A program made the position numbers and the translations under genes. Under the pieces are notes generated by a model that did no database searches, was not told where the DNA came from, and saw only the letters and a program-made list of their open reading frames with translations. A DNA stretch of 64,000 nucleotides from Dysidea avara (taxonomy: Eukaryota > Porifera > Demospongiae > Dictyoceratida > Dysideidae): assembly GCF_963678975.1 (NCBI RefSeq), contig NC_089272.1:41855391-41919390 (forward strand). The letters are read 5' to 3'. Positions 22,790-31,770 of the stretch are shown in pieces (within the stretch, counting starts at the first letter, position 1; every line of letters begins with the position of its first letter).

Positions 22790-24021
22790 TTATTTATTTA
22801 TTTTTATTTATTTTAATACTTTTTAATGCAGTTCAGGACTGCATTAAAGGTCAGTGGGTAATAGATACCCACTGCCAAAGAAACATACATACAATACAGA
22901 GCAATAACTAATAATTACAACTGTCAGTTACTTATAATTACAGTAGATAGCTAGAGTTTGTTAAAATTGGTAGAAATTGGTGCTCTAGAGCAGCGGTGGC
23001 AAGGGCACAAAAGGTGAAATGTACAAGCTCTCTCAGGGTTGAAGTTATTAGTAAAATGCGACCATAAGTAGTTAGTTAAACGATATTTAATTGTGTTGGT
23101 AGATAGTGAAAGATCAATGACTGGTAAGTAATTGTATAGTCTGGCTATCCTGTTAAAGTAAAAATGATGTTGTGTTACTGATGATGTCCTTGGATGATTC
23201 AGTTTTTGGTTAATCCCAGATCTGGTGTTGCCTCTTGCAAAAGTAATGTAGTTGTAGATGTTAAAATTATCAGTGGGTGACTTTAATGATTTTATTAGAA
23301 ACAGTATATCTTGGAGTTCGTAGTGATACATGAGAGGCAGGAGATGCAGTTGTTCCAGTCTGAGTTTGTATGAGGATGTATAATCATTAAGAATATATTT
23401 AGTGGCTCTTCGTTGAATGCGTTCTAGTGCAGTAATGTCTCTTATTAGTTGAGGCTTCAATAGTTGTGAACAATATAATAGTTGTGATCTGACTAGTGCT
23501 AAGTATAGACGTTTCTTTGCCTCAGCACTGTTAACCTGGAATGTTCTTCTGATAAGTCCTAAGGTTTGGTAAGCTTTCGTACATATGTTGTTATAGTGTG
23601 CTGACCAGCTGAAGTCAGATGTGAATGTTACTCCTAGATCTTTATGCTGTGCTAGACATTTAATAGGATTTCCATTGATGGTGTATGTAGGGGGGACTGT
23701 TGTAGTCGAGAAGAAACGTAAATGAATAAATTTGGATTCGTGGAAAGGTAAGTCAGTCAGGGTGCTCCAATTAGAAGCTCTGTTGATATCAGTTTGTAAC
23801 TTTGCAGTATCTTCACGAGATCTAATTGCATATAGAAGTTTGGTGTCATCAGCGTATATAAAAGGAGTTGCAAATTGAATGAATTCGGGTAGGTTGTTAA
23901 TGAAAATGACGAATAACAAAGGTCCTAAGACACTTCCTTGGGGCACCCCTGAATGTACATAACATAATTCTGACAGCGAATGGAATCCAGAGGCCACGTT
24001 TGGGCCCTCCATGGCCCTCAA
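22790..24021 (-). mobile_element. 5'-truncated LINE, minus strand, (AAATA)n tail
   Basis: On the minus strand it runs from an RT fragment (24021) through a 3' UTR to an AAATA-rich tail at about 22790-22820. It has the same C-terminal CTFHLLCPCHRC signature as the LINE at 36634-38010, so the two belong to one family. Confidence 0.8.
22951..24021 (-). CDS. LINE reverse transcriptase, 356-codon open fragment
   Basis: The RT palm motif HSGVPQGSVLGPLLF lies near residue 28 and the catalytic FIYADDTKLL near residue 55. They are followed by QHKDLGVTFTSDFSW and LERIQRRATKYILNDYTSSY. The end CTFHLLCPCHRCSRAP contains closely spaced Cys and His residues that could bind zinc. The upstream fingers and the endonuclease domain are missing through 5' truncation. 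The first ATG lies in non-LINE-like sequence, so this is not a true start. Confidence 0.8.
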   Translation of the reverse strand: MRAMEGPNVASGFHSLSELCYVHSGVPQGSVLGPLLFVIFINNLPEFIQFATPFIYADDTKLLYAIRSREDTAKLQTDINRASNWSTLTDLPFHESKFIHLRFFSTTTVPPTYTINGNPIKCLAQHKDLGVTFTSDFSWSAHYNNICTKAYQTLGLIRRTFQVNSAEAKKRLYLALVRSQLLYCSQLLKPQLIRDITALERIQRRATKYILNDYTSSYKLRLEQLHLLPLMYHYELQDILFLIKSLKSPTDNFNIYNYITFARGNTRSGINQKLNHPRTSSVTQHHFYFNRIARLYNYLPVIDLSLSTNTIKYRLTNYLWSHFTNNFNPERACTFHLLCPCHRCSRAPISTNFNKL

Positions 24022-24338
24022 ATCACTCCAAATTGACTGAGAACACTATTGGCGAGCTCTCAGTGAAGTTCCAGCTCACTACACACCATTATCACAAAGC
24101 CATGGCCATTTAATGGCTCCAATCTCCCACTCGTGACTTTGACAGGGTCGGAAGAAAGCTGCTACAGAAACCAGACTTGCCAGTGCTGAAGGGAGTACAG
24201 TGTGGAATCATAGATCCTTTATAAAGGATCTATGGTGGAATATGGTGTGCTAGACCAGCAATCCATTTCTGGTAAAAACTTAAGTTTGATTTTGTGTGTG
24301 TGGAAGCCTTGTTATATGAAATTCGGTCACATAATAAG

Positions 24339-24672
24339 AAGAGAGCTTATGAGTTGCGAATCCGTGAAGTGGAACGTAGTTCTTTTACCCCTCTAGTATT
24401 CTCTGCTTCCGGAGGGAATGGGCCATGAAGCCAGTGTATTTTACAAGCGATTGGCGAGTTTATTGTTTGACAAATGGAATGACCCTTATGCCACAGTACT
24501 AGGATGGATTAGATGTAGATTGTCATTTTGTTTGCTGCGTTCAGCAATCCAGTGCATCAGAGGAGCGCGATCTTCACAAGGTCATTACATCAAGTACTCC
24601 TGTGTCCTTGGTGCAATCAGAGACTCAGTTTTTGATTTATTGTTTAACTGCATGTTTATTTGTATGTTCTAA
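24339..24672 (+). pseudogene. C-terminal end of the R2-like LINE after the nested insertions
   Basis: Starts KKRAYELRIREVERSSFTPL, then VFSASGG, and after a one-base shift MGHEASVFYKRLASLL and WIRCRLSFCLLRSAI, ending CIRGARSS. It is the counterpart of the fragment at 10598-10855. It continues the protein interrupted near 20900. Confidence 0.65.
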
Positions 24673-24771
24673 TTTTATTGTCTTTGTATCTTAAAAAAAG
24701 CACTTAGTACGTGACGCGAATGTCAAGACACGTGTGACTGCGCTCCAAGTTAAACTGTCTTTCAGTAGATT

Positions 24772-24933
24772 ATGGAGCAGACTTCATGGTATGAAGGATT
24801 TAACAAAGTTGGGTATTACTACGGATTTGTGGATAATTTGGAGGAATTGTTAGAATGTCATAGGCGAAGCACGATGACAACCTATGGTAGCTACAAGGAC
24901 CTCGAAGAAACCATCAACTGCAGGAAATGGTGA
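24772..24933 (+). CDS. Possible 53-codon ORF, unrecognised
   Basis: ATG to TGA, starting MEQTSWYEGFNKVGYYYGF and containing NLEELLECHRR. It lies in non-repetitive sequence just after the right target copy of the R2-like LINE. The composition looks protein-like (aromatic and acidic stretches), but I do not recognise it. It might be one exon of a larger gene. Confidence 0.3.
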   Translation: MEQTSWYEGFNKVGYYYGFVDNLEELLECHRRSTMTTYGSYKDLEETINCRKW

Positions 24934-25399
24934 AGAAAACACAGATAACAATGTACAGTTGAACTGGAAACACACAGTGGCGTAACTAGAGTCACACTGT
25001 CACCAGGGCCTAGTGCAATCAGTGGCGTAGCTAACCCGAACGTGATCGGGGTGACACCCCCTACAGAACACTTAATGTCACGATTGTAAAAAAAGGCTAA
25101 TGACCCAATGATGGGCTAGCCAACATACGGTGTAGTATTAGCTAACTGATAGCCATATCAAAACTCGTGTAAAATTAACAATGTATTTACGCAAACCACG
25201 ACGTAATTGTTTTTATTACGCGTAATGTACAGTTAGTATTGAGTTACAGTTTTTAAAAATGTATATTTTTAGCAACTTTACGTGTTCTGTAGCTTTTGAC
25301 AAATTTGTTCGGACGGTTTTGCATACCTGAGAGTTTCGGCTCGATGAATATCTAAAAATGAGGCCAGTTTTCGGGCGGCTATATCTTGCAAATTCGCTC
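24934..25399. other. Non-coding stretch with two hAT-like end motifs
   Basis: CAGTGGCGTAACTA at about 24977 and CAGTGGCGTAGCTA at about 25020 are in direct orientation. The element at 30060 starts the same way. No matching right end was found, so these are partial copies. The minus frame at 25216-25551 overlaps a LINE and is not supported. Confidence 0.4.
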
Positions 25400-25858
25400 C
25401 AAACAGCAACGGGTCTGAGATATTCCCATACAAAAACATTAGAGTATGATGAACATCTGGTTACCCTCAAGCTTCCTACATTGTCATATCGAAGGCATCG
25501 TGCTGACATGATTATGGTATAAAATATCTTACAAGGGAATGTTATCTTCAACCTGAATTATTTTTCCACCTGAATTTGTCAAGTGCCACAAGGGGACATG
25601 ACTTCGAACTTTTTAAACCTCATGCCCAAAAGAACGTTCGAAGTAAATTCTTTTCAGTAAGAACCATCAATTCATGAAATAATTTAGCAAATTATGTAGT
25701 GTCGCCTAATTCTACTGACAACTTTAAAATTTTGATTGATAACTTTTATTCTTAATGTAATTGTTTATTGTAATGAGCACGACTCACAGGCATAATGCCT
25801 TTTTCTCTGTATTTAATAATAATAATAATAAATAATAATAAAAACAATACTAGCGGCC
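25400..25858 (+). mobile_element. Decayed LINE 3' end
   Basis: Spread over several frames: YDEHLVTLKLPTLSYRRHRA, VYKIL, SATRGHDFELFKPHAQKN and FFSVRTINSWNNL, typical of a LINE ORF2 C-terminus. The 3' end reads gactcacaggcataatgcct and then (AAT)n. Several frame changes and stops. Confidence 0.65.
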
Positions 25859-26032
25859 GCGCTTTTGTTGACACCGCGCTTTTATACAGTTTCTCTATCC
25901 AGTAACCTTAGGATACGTCTTTTGTTTCGGCCGTAAACAAGTGCAAGAGTCCTCGAGCTACGTTTCGGTGTACAGCAAGTTGCCATACGGCTTCCATTAG
26001 TGCTTGCAAATTGGCGAAGAATGAAGTCGACT
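25859..26032. other. GC-richer unique stretch
   Basis: Contains gcggccgcgctttt and no clear gene. Confidence 0.3.
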
Positions 26033-26407
26033 AATAGACGATATGCACACTTTATTACTCGAACGAAAAATGATCAATTAAGCGTATACGGAGCAAAACT
26101 CGACGGTAACTTAAAAGCGGAAGTCCCATACAAAAGTATGGGAAGCAAATGCGGCTCGAGCAATAACTCACCACTCGAGCTAAGGACAAGCCATCTCGCT
26201 TGCCATACACTTCTTTCCGTGCAAAAGGAGTATATGGCAAGCGAGATGGCCTGTCCTTAGCTCGAGTGGTGAGTTATTGCTCGAGCCGCATTTGCTTCCC
26301 ATACTTTTGTATGGGACTTCCGCTTTTAAGTTACCGTCAAGTTTTGCGCCGTCTACGCTTAATTGATCATTTTTCGTTCGAGTAATAAAGTGTGCATATC
26401 GTCTATT
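26033..26407. repeat. 375-bp near-perfect palindrome (179-bp arms)
   Basis: Arms 26033-26211 and 26229-26407 differ at only about six positions and surround a 17-bp spacer. Each arm also has a smaller internal palindrome, cccatacaaaagtatggg. Both arms keep the same frame open (RRYAHFITRTKNDQLSV…), which may just reflect their identity. If transcribed it would fold into a long hairpin RNA. Confidence 0.85.
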
Positions 26408-26839
26408 GATTCTAACCGCAGGTAATAAATTGTTGCCATATAAGTGCAACCACTTATCGCTGTTTATTGTGTGATCACATTCCAGCAACATCCCTGTACC
26501 ACCGCAATGACACAAACTTATGCAGCCATTAACAAGTAAGTAAATATTCACTATTCACCCAATTTAAAAGTATGCTATACAGCTTTTTTCTTTGGGATAT
26601 ATCACGTCCTGGCAAAAATGGTGTCCCAACCATTACACCTGCCCCCAATGATGAAATACTTTCTTCCACTAGAAAGGCTACATCTACATTTGAGTTAGCA
26701 ATTGACTTTGTTATCACCAAGACTTTTAAACATTATAACATCCCATTACACATAACGGACAACACCAGGACCTTTGGCGAATGGGAAGATCATTTTCTAA
26801 GATTGGAGGAACAGCACGGAAAGCACAACTTGACTGTTG
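26408..26839. other. Unassigned stretch with a PHD-like relic on the minus strand
   Basis: The minus frame at 26408-26551 reads CISLCHCGGTGMLLECDH with WLHLYG after it, faintly like a PHD finger (C-x-C…C…W.H). It is too short and incomplete to call. Confidence 0.25.
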
Positions 26840-27464
26840 GAAAAGTGGGAAAGATGCAACCTGGAACATGACAATTAATGAAACAGAAGTGAAGACCCAG
26901 CTTTTACGAAAGAGGAGGATTACAGAAGATAAGTTAACGAATGAGACCATCAAAAGACAGAAGTTGGAAAGCCAGGCAGATAACTTAGAGAAAACTGTAG
27001 AAAAACAATGAATACAAATACTTAATTTGAAGTTAGGCAACGATTCAATACCACAGCGTTCACAGAAACGTTGGTCAGAGCTCACTAGACAACAGCAATA
27101 CCACAGAAAGAGAAAACTCGCAAAGAATCTTGAAAATATCACCAGCCTTTGTGAAAGTAATAGCTATAAGCCCTGTAATATGGAAGTACAGAACATTGAT
27201 ACAGGTATATGTGAAGTGATAAACTTTAGAACTGGACAATTCAAACTTATTGATACAAAAGAAGACAACAGTGTACATTCCACCCTTTATGTCAAAGACA
27301 GATATTCTATATCAGACCACAGCTACCATGAGTTAAGCATGCTATCAGATCTACCGTCTTCTAGTAAAATTAAAAAGCTCAAGTCAGAACTCAATTCACA
27401 ATATGACATCAAAACTAAAGGAAATTGGGTTTTTCTTTTTAAAATGCAATTTACAGAATGTTGA
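26840..27464 (+). pseudogene. Broken fragment of a multicopy coiled-coil protein
   Basis: One frame with a TGA at 27009-27011. Before it is a basic coiled-coil (LLRKRRITEDKLTNETIKRQ). After it come KRWSELTRQQQYHRKRKLAK and YVKDRYSISDHSYHELSMLS. I recall similar proteins as numerous, unannotated, probably transposon-linked genes in cnidarians and sponges. The frame is cut off after KLKSELNSQYDI, so only the N-terminal third or so remains. Confidence 0.45.
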
Positions 27465-27798
27465 TGATATTGTTATCCCAGTATATGATTCGTTATTGGG
27501 TGTAGTTTTGTGCCCACATGCTTTATTTTCACAGGTCTAGTCATACTCATACACGTGGTAAACCCACAACCACATACGTCCTCACAGTAATATTCACAGA
27601 CATTGTATAAGGTATATGTAGGTGCACATAAAATACAAAGTGAAGCAACATACAGTGTAGTTAAATTATAATCAAACACACACAAGGCGCTTAAAATATA
27701 TCAAAAACATTGCAGCATTCATACTACGTACATACAAGAGAAACACCAACTATATCAAAGGTTTATAAAGTAACAATGACAGCAAACAGCGATACTGC
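27465..27798. other. 3' flank of RETSAT
   Basis: AT-rich with no gene. It should hold the RETSAT 3' UTR on the minus strand. Confidence 0.4.
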
Positions 27799-28887
27799 TT
27801 ATAGTGTCTCACAGATATCCTGCAAATCCTTGAACAAATCACGTTTTAACAGTACCATACTTGTCATTAATCCTCCCTGCATTGCACCTGTAAATCCACA
27901 TGTGTAGATGTCTTGACCAGTAAGATATAGACCAGGAACTGGAGTCTCTGCACGTAGCAATGCTGCTGTCATGGGAGAGAATCTGTCCCTGTTGTGATCA
28001 CAACCATAGATCTCACCCCTGGGAGATGATATAAAGTGTTTGTTAGTCAGGGGTGTTCCAATTTCAAAACATTCCACCTTGCCATCAAGCTGTGGGAACA
28101 TCTCTAACACCTGTGCCCAAATTTTGTTACACAAAGCATTTTTAAAGTCATGATATTCTGCACTATGATGTCCCATTTTCTCATCCTCCCAGCTTTCAAA
28201 CCATTCATAAGGTGCCAATGCTATGACTGCACAAGTGGTCCTTCCTGGAAAACGCTCTTCCCAAGTTGGGTCTTTGGTAGATGGAAATGAAATGAACAAA
28301 GAAGGGATTCCTCTCTCTTCTGCATCCTCAGGTGTACTTGACAGATACCCCTGTATAGTCTTGAGATCACTGTCTATATAAGCCCAAATATTACTACGAA
28401 ATTTTACTCCCAGCTCTTTGTAGTTACCTCGTAAACCAACATACAAATGTAATGATGCAATTCCACTTTTAACTCTCTCAAGGTTCATATTTAGGTTAGA
28501 AGGTAATAAGCAGCCAAAAGTATTAAGTATGCCAGCATTAGATATTACAAGTGGTGCTTTGATTTCAACGTTTATTTTACCATGCTGTACAACAACACCA
28601 GTAACATGTGTATCACCATTCAGTAAAATATGTTTGACAGGAGCCTTAACTAGAACACGCCCTCCACTTTTCTCAATCACTGGGATTATGTGAAAGGCAA
28701 TCTCGCTACCTCCACCAACAGGATAATAACCACCATTTAAGAATTGATTTACTAACAAGGCATGCATTATAAAACTGGTGTTATCAGGAAGGTTGCCATA
28801 GAAACCAAAGTTGTATGCTAAAACTGTTTTGAGATCCTCATTATCAGTGATTTCATTAAGAACATCCTGTAAAGTCTTTTTGCTCAT
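27799..28887 (-). CDS. RETSAT: RETSAT, C-terminal frame
   Basis: 362 codons beginning MSKKTLQDVLNEITDNEDL. The ATG is internal to the family alignment and not a real start. It holds the substrate-domain region and the C-terminal FAD-contacting TGQD motif. Confidence 0.85.
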   Translation of the reverse strand: MSKKTLQDVLNEITDNEDLKTVLAYNFGFYGNLPDNTSFIMHALLVNQFLNGGYYPVGGGSEIAFHIIPVIEKSGGRVLVKAPVKHILLNGDTHVTGVVVQHGKINVEIKAPLVISNAGILNTFGCLLPSNLNMNLERVKSGIASLHLYVGLRGNYKELGVKFRSNIWAYIDSDLKTIQGYLSSTPEDAEERGIPSLFISFPSTKDPTWEERFPGRTTCAVIALAPYEWFESWEDEKMGHHSAEYHDFKNALCNKIWAQVLEMFPQLDGKVECFEIGTPLTNKHFISSPRGEIYGCDHNRDRFSPMTAALLRAETPVPGLYLTGQDIYTCGFTGAMQGGLMTSMVLLKRDLFKDLQDICETL

Positions 28888-29669
28888 TTGAAAAAATCAG
28901 AAAGGTGAATCAAATCAGTGTAAATTAGAAATGAAACAAACCAAGATGGGAAAATTTTGATGTACATCAACATAACTTCAGCTTTACACACACATTTGAC
29001 CATTGTTAAGTATTTTTTGATTGCTGCTGCTTCTTCTGGAAAATGCTTAGTAAGAGATTCGACAAATCCATCTGAAGTAGAAAAAATATCAATTTTTTTT
29101 CTACTTGCCGAATTCTTGATATATACGCTATCGTAATTTTTATCCAGTTCTTCCCAACGAATTTGCCCATCAGAAATTTGATCAATTAGCACCTTTGAAA
29201 CTGACGGGTTGCTATTGCTCATTCCGCCAACATAGTGAATACCAATATCAAATTCGTAGTTCCTGTAAATGAAAGTGTGACAACAACCACCAGCCTGGTC
29301 ATGCTGTTCCAAGACGAGGACACGCTTTCCTGCTCTGCTGAGAATAGCCGCAACTGTGAGCCCGCCAATTCCACTTCCAATAACAATCGCGTCTAAATTA
29401 TCGGGGATCTTTTCTTCGCTAAACGGCTGCTTGAAGACTTCCTCCCTTTTCTTTCGATCTTTCACTAGTGGCTTGGGTTTACCCCACTTATTATCAGTAC
29501 AAAACGGATTTTCATGCCTTGGTTTGATCATCCAGAACAAGCCACTTAATATAGCGAGGAAACGCACGTATCTGTCTAAGCGAGGCACAGTATTTATGAC
29601 AGTAGTATAAAAAAGAAGCTGTATTAGTAGTAGTACTACTACAAACATATAGTAGACCAGGAATATCAT
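27799..29669 (-). CDS. RETSAT: All-trans-retinol 13,14-reductase (retinol saturase)
   Basis: FAD-dependent oxidoreductase of the phytoene desaturase/carotenoid isomerase family, expected to saturate the 13,14 double bond of all-trans-retinol at the ER membrane. The N-terminus (MIFLVYYMFVVVLLLIQLLF) is a signal-anchor. The dinucleotide-binding motif GSGIGGLTVAAILSRAGKR begins at residue 98 and is followed by VLVLEQHDQAGGCCHTF and FDIGIHYVGG. The second half carries YYPVGGGSEIAFHIIPVIE, ISNAG, PSTKDPTWEERFPGRTT and the C-terminal GLYLTGQDIYTCGF. The total of about 623 residues is close to vertebrate RETSAT (about 610). There is no intron. The gene is read in two overlapping frames (28884-29669 and 27799-28887), so a single-base shift lies near the A6/T6 run at 28891-28896; everything else is open. 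A sequencing error at the homopolymer or a recent mutation are both possible. Confidence 0.9.
28884..29669 (-). CDS. RETSAT: RETSAT, N-terminal frame
   Basis: 261 codons with the membrane anchor and FAD-binding half, ending …LIHLSDFFK at a TGA that overlaps the ATG of the second frame (ATGA). In vertebrate RETSAT the two halves are continuous here. Confidence 0.85.
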   Translation of the reverse strand: MIFLVYYMFVVVLLLIQLLFYTTVINTVPRLDRYVRFLAILSGLFWMIKPRHENPFCTDNKWGKPKPLVKDRKKREEVFKQPFSEEKIPDNLDAIVIGSGIGGLTVAAILSRAGKRVLVLEQHDQAGGCCHTFIYRNYEFDIGIHYVGGMSNSNPSVSKVLIDQISDGQIRWEELDKNYDSVYIKNSASRKKIDIFSTSDGFVESLTKHFPEEAAAIKKYLTMVKCVCKAEVMLMYIKIFPSWFVSFLIYTDLIHLSDFFK

Positions 29670-29769
29670 ATTGGCTATTGTGAGTCTGTGATGCAGTATG
29701 CTGTCCTATATAGACCTAGTTTAGGGCGTGGCACTTTTATTTTACAAAAAAATGACCACGTGAATTGTG

Positions 29770-29877
29770 GGGCAAAAAGATTTCGTACGAGAGATAGATC
29801 ATGCTCAGGACAATTTCCTCCGTTCAATTTGGCTTTATTCAGGGTAGATCCACAACTCAACAGCTCCTATTATTCCT
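29770..29877 (+). mobile_element. 5' piece of a LINE split by the helicase transposon
   Basis: The frame reads VQFGFIQGRSTTQQLLLFL up to the insertion point and resumes at 36634 with LFLNYIYEAISLGHQ. The target copy ATTATTCCT is 29869-29877. The LINE is 5'-truncated; its exact left edge is unclear. Confidence 0.7.
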
Positions 29878-29946
29878 TAGTCTGGCGTAGACAGACCTTT
29901 TAAAAAATAAAAGGTCTGGTCTGCGTAGCATCGGGCACTCGTGCAC
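29878..29946 (+). repeat. Left 69-bp TIR of the helicase transposon
   Basis: Identical to the reverse complement of 36565-36633. It contains an internal hairpin, AGACCTTTTA…TAAAAGGTCT. Confidence 0.9.
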
Positions 29947-30041
29947 AATTACGAGAATCCTGTAAAACCAATCAGATTGCAGCATTGATAATTAACGCAT
30001 AATTCGCACGAAATTGTTTCATGAGTCCAACAATTCTGAAC
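29947..30041 (+). promoter_or_regulatory. Short upstream region of the helicase gene
   Basis: Only 95 bp separate the TIR from the ATG. It includes a CCAAT box (aaccaatcag, about 29966). The promoter must lie here or in the TIR. Confidence 0.4.
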
Positions 30042-30059
30042 ATGACTACCTCCCGTGGT

Positions 30060-31039
30060 CAGTGGCGTAGCTACCATTGAGGCAACCGAGGCAGCTGCCT
30101 CGGTAAAAATGCTCAACAACAGGCTGAGCAGGTCTGAGTTTTGCGACTGAGGAGTTTTGGCACCCTGGATTTTCTACTCAAACGTTACTAGACAGCATTA
30201 CTGTACCACACATAATAGAATCTATGGCTGAAGTGCTATAAGCAGGGCTGGAGCCCATGGTGACACGGTGCTGGATCACTTTTCAACTACAGTTGTAAAA
30301 AGATCGAGATACTCTAATAGAGCAGTCATCGTAATGTACTCTAATAGAGCATTCAGTACAGATTATAGCCATTGTTCTCATTACAGTGCTTGATCTAAAC
30401 CATTTACATTTATGTTAATTATCTTTGCATTATAATTACTTTTCATTCAAAAGTTCTAATGAGTCAACTGCATGGTATTGCATTGAGCCAATTGATCATG
30501 CACATCATATGCATTAGCAGTTACAATCAAAAATATAGCCTCCACATGTCATTTCAAAGCATATAATTATTTTCAAAATTTTCCTTGAGGGAGCATGTCC
30601 CCAGACTCCCTAGCTTGACATGCTTAGCACATGCAGTTGAGCATCACATGAAAGAGATAATCATTGACTTATACAACACATCAACAAAAAGTATAGTGTG
30701 CATGACTTATGACCTCCATTGTAGTTCATGGATGACCTGACCATGCAAAATATCTCCAGAGTAAGTTGTGTTGAATGCAACTAAACTATAGTTTAATAGT
30801 TGAAGCATGGTATACCGTAGCATTAACTAAGCTGGAGCATTACTTATGACTTGTAGAAAAATGCTCAGAGTCTTTCTTCCATCCAACCAGATAGTTAACC
30901 TGCAAATGCTGTACCAACCATACTTGAAAGTATTTGTGAATCAGTTGAGTCAGAAGCAGAGCTAGACCCTCTCAATTAGGTCAATGACTCAATGTATAAA
31001 CTTTGCCTTGGTAGAAAATTTTTCCTGGCTACGCCACTG
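30060..31039. mobile_element. hAT-like non-autonomous element inside helicase exon 1
   Basis: Starts CAGTGGCGTAGCTACC and ends CTGGCTACGCCACTG. The 5-bp direct repeat GTGGT lies at 30055-30059 and 31040-31044. Removing the element and one repeat makes helicase codons 1-15 continuous (MTTSRG then NIDTCSKAA). A 5-bp duplication is unlike classic hAT (8 bp) and recalls hAT5-type elements. It contains two tactctaatagagca motifs near 30310 and 30340. No gene inside. Confidence 0.8.
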
Positions 31040-31619
31040 GTGGTAATATCGATACGTGCTCTAAAGCAGCAGCCAATTTTTTGGGGTACGCCAGCTTGAA
31101 ACAGGAGCAGGCAACAGGTATTAATCAGTTTCTCTTTGGGAAAGATGTATTTACTGTTCTGCCTACTGGATTCGGAAAAACACTGTGCTATGCGTGTTTG
31201 CCACTTGTTTTTGATGCTGTCCTTGGCACTGATCGCTCTATAGTAGTGGTGATTAGCCCTCTGGTATCCATTATGAAAGATCAGGTTAGATAATTGCATG
31301 GCAGGAATGTGATAATACATTTTAATTACTAGACCGACATTTTTAACAAGAGAGGCTTAGCTGCAGCTTTTGTCAGTGGAGACCAAAACAGTGAAGTTGT
31401 ACTTAAAGGAGTAAAAGCTGGAGCTTATAAACTAGTTTTCTTCACTCCAGAGATGTTGCTGTTAAATAAGCACTGGCATTGTTTGCTTAAGTCGGATGTT
31501 TATGCTTCAAATATGTGTGCCTTAGTTATCAATGAGGCACATACTGTCAAGAAATGGTAAGAGACTTTTGTGTTGCACAGACAATCCCACCACCATAATA
31601 AATTATTTCTACTGTCCCG

Positions 31620-31770
31620 ATCCATCAAGTAATCCTGCTAGTTATGTGTCGAATAGTGCCTTTTGTATGCAATGGTGAAGTGATATAAACAGGCTGTAGG
31701 ACCAGGTGTCGTACAGACCTTCAGCACTTGTGCTGTAAAGCCTTAATAAATAAAATAAAGATGGTGGATA
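31620..31770 (+). repeat. SINE-like tail in helicase intron 2
   Basis: caggctgtaggaccaggtgt and cttgtgctgtaaagcctta precede an AATAAAATAAA tail. The gctgtaaagcctt signature also occurs at the 3' end of the LINE ending near 38010, so it may be a SINE borrowing that LINE's tail. Confidence 0.4.

Larger units (their letters stand above)
22475..24330. mobile_element. GTGACC-ended element (copy 3) with a LINE inside
   Basis: The left end GTGACTAAATTTGAATAAAC with ggcttcgacgcac and the right end gtggaagccttg…AATTCGGTCAC form the family's inverted ends. The LINE at 22790-24021 interrupts it. The target appears to be ATAATAA next to the LINE tail. Confidence 0.55.
20553..24696 (+). mobile_element. 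5'-truncated R2-like LINE with 14-bp target duplication, heavily nested
   Basis: The direct repeat AAAGCACTTAGTAC flanks it at 20539-20552 and 24697-24710, and its 3' end is a short A run (…gtatcttaaa). Its own sequence is 20553 to about 20921 and 24331-24696. The middle holds a LINE (20922-22474) and a GTGACC-ended element (22475-24330) that in turn holds another LINE. The long target duplication and 5' truncation are typical of target-primed reverse transcription. Confidence 0.8.

Noticed and set aside
25216-25551. 111-codon minus frame
   Set aside because: It runs antisense into recognisable LINE C-terminal coding sequence and has no family features.
26000-26260. Plus and minus frames with RRYAHFITRTKNDQLSV as a gene
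   Set aside because: Both frames come from the two arms of one palindrome, and neither has a recognisable domain. Kept as a repeat only.
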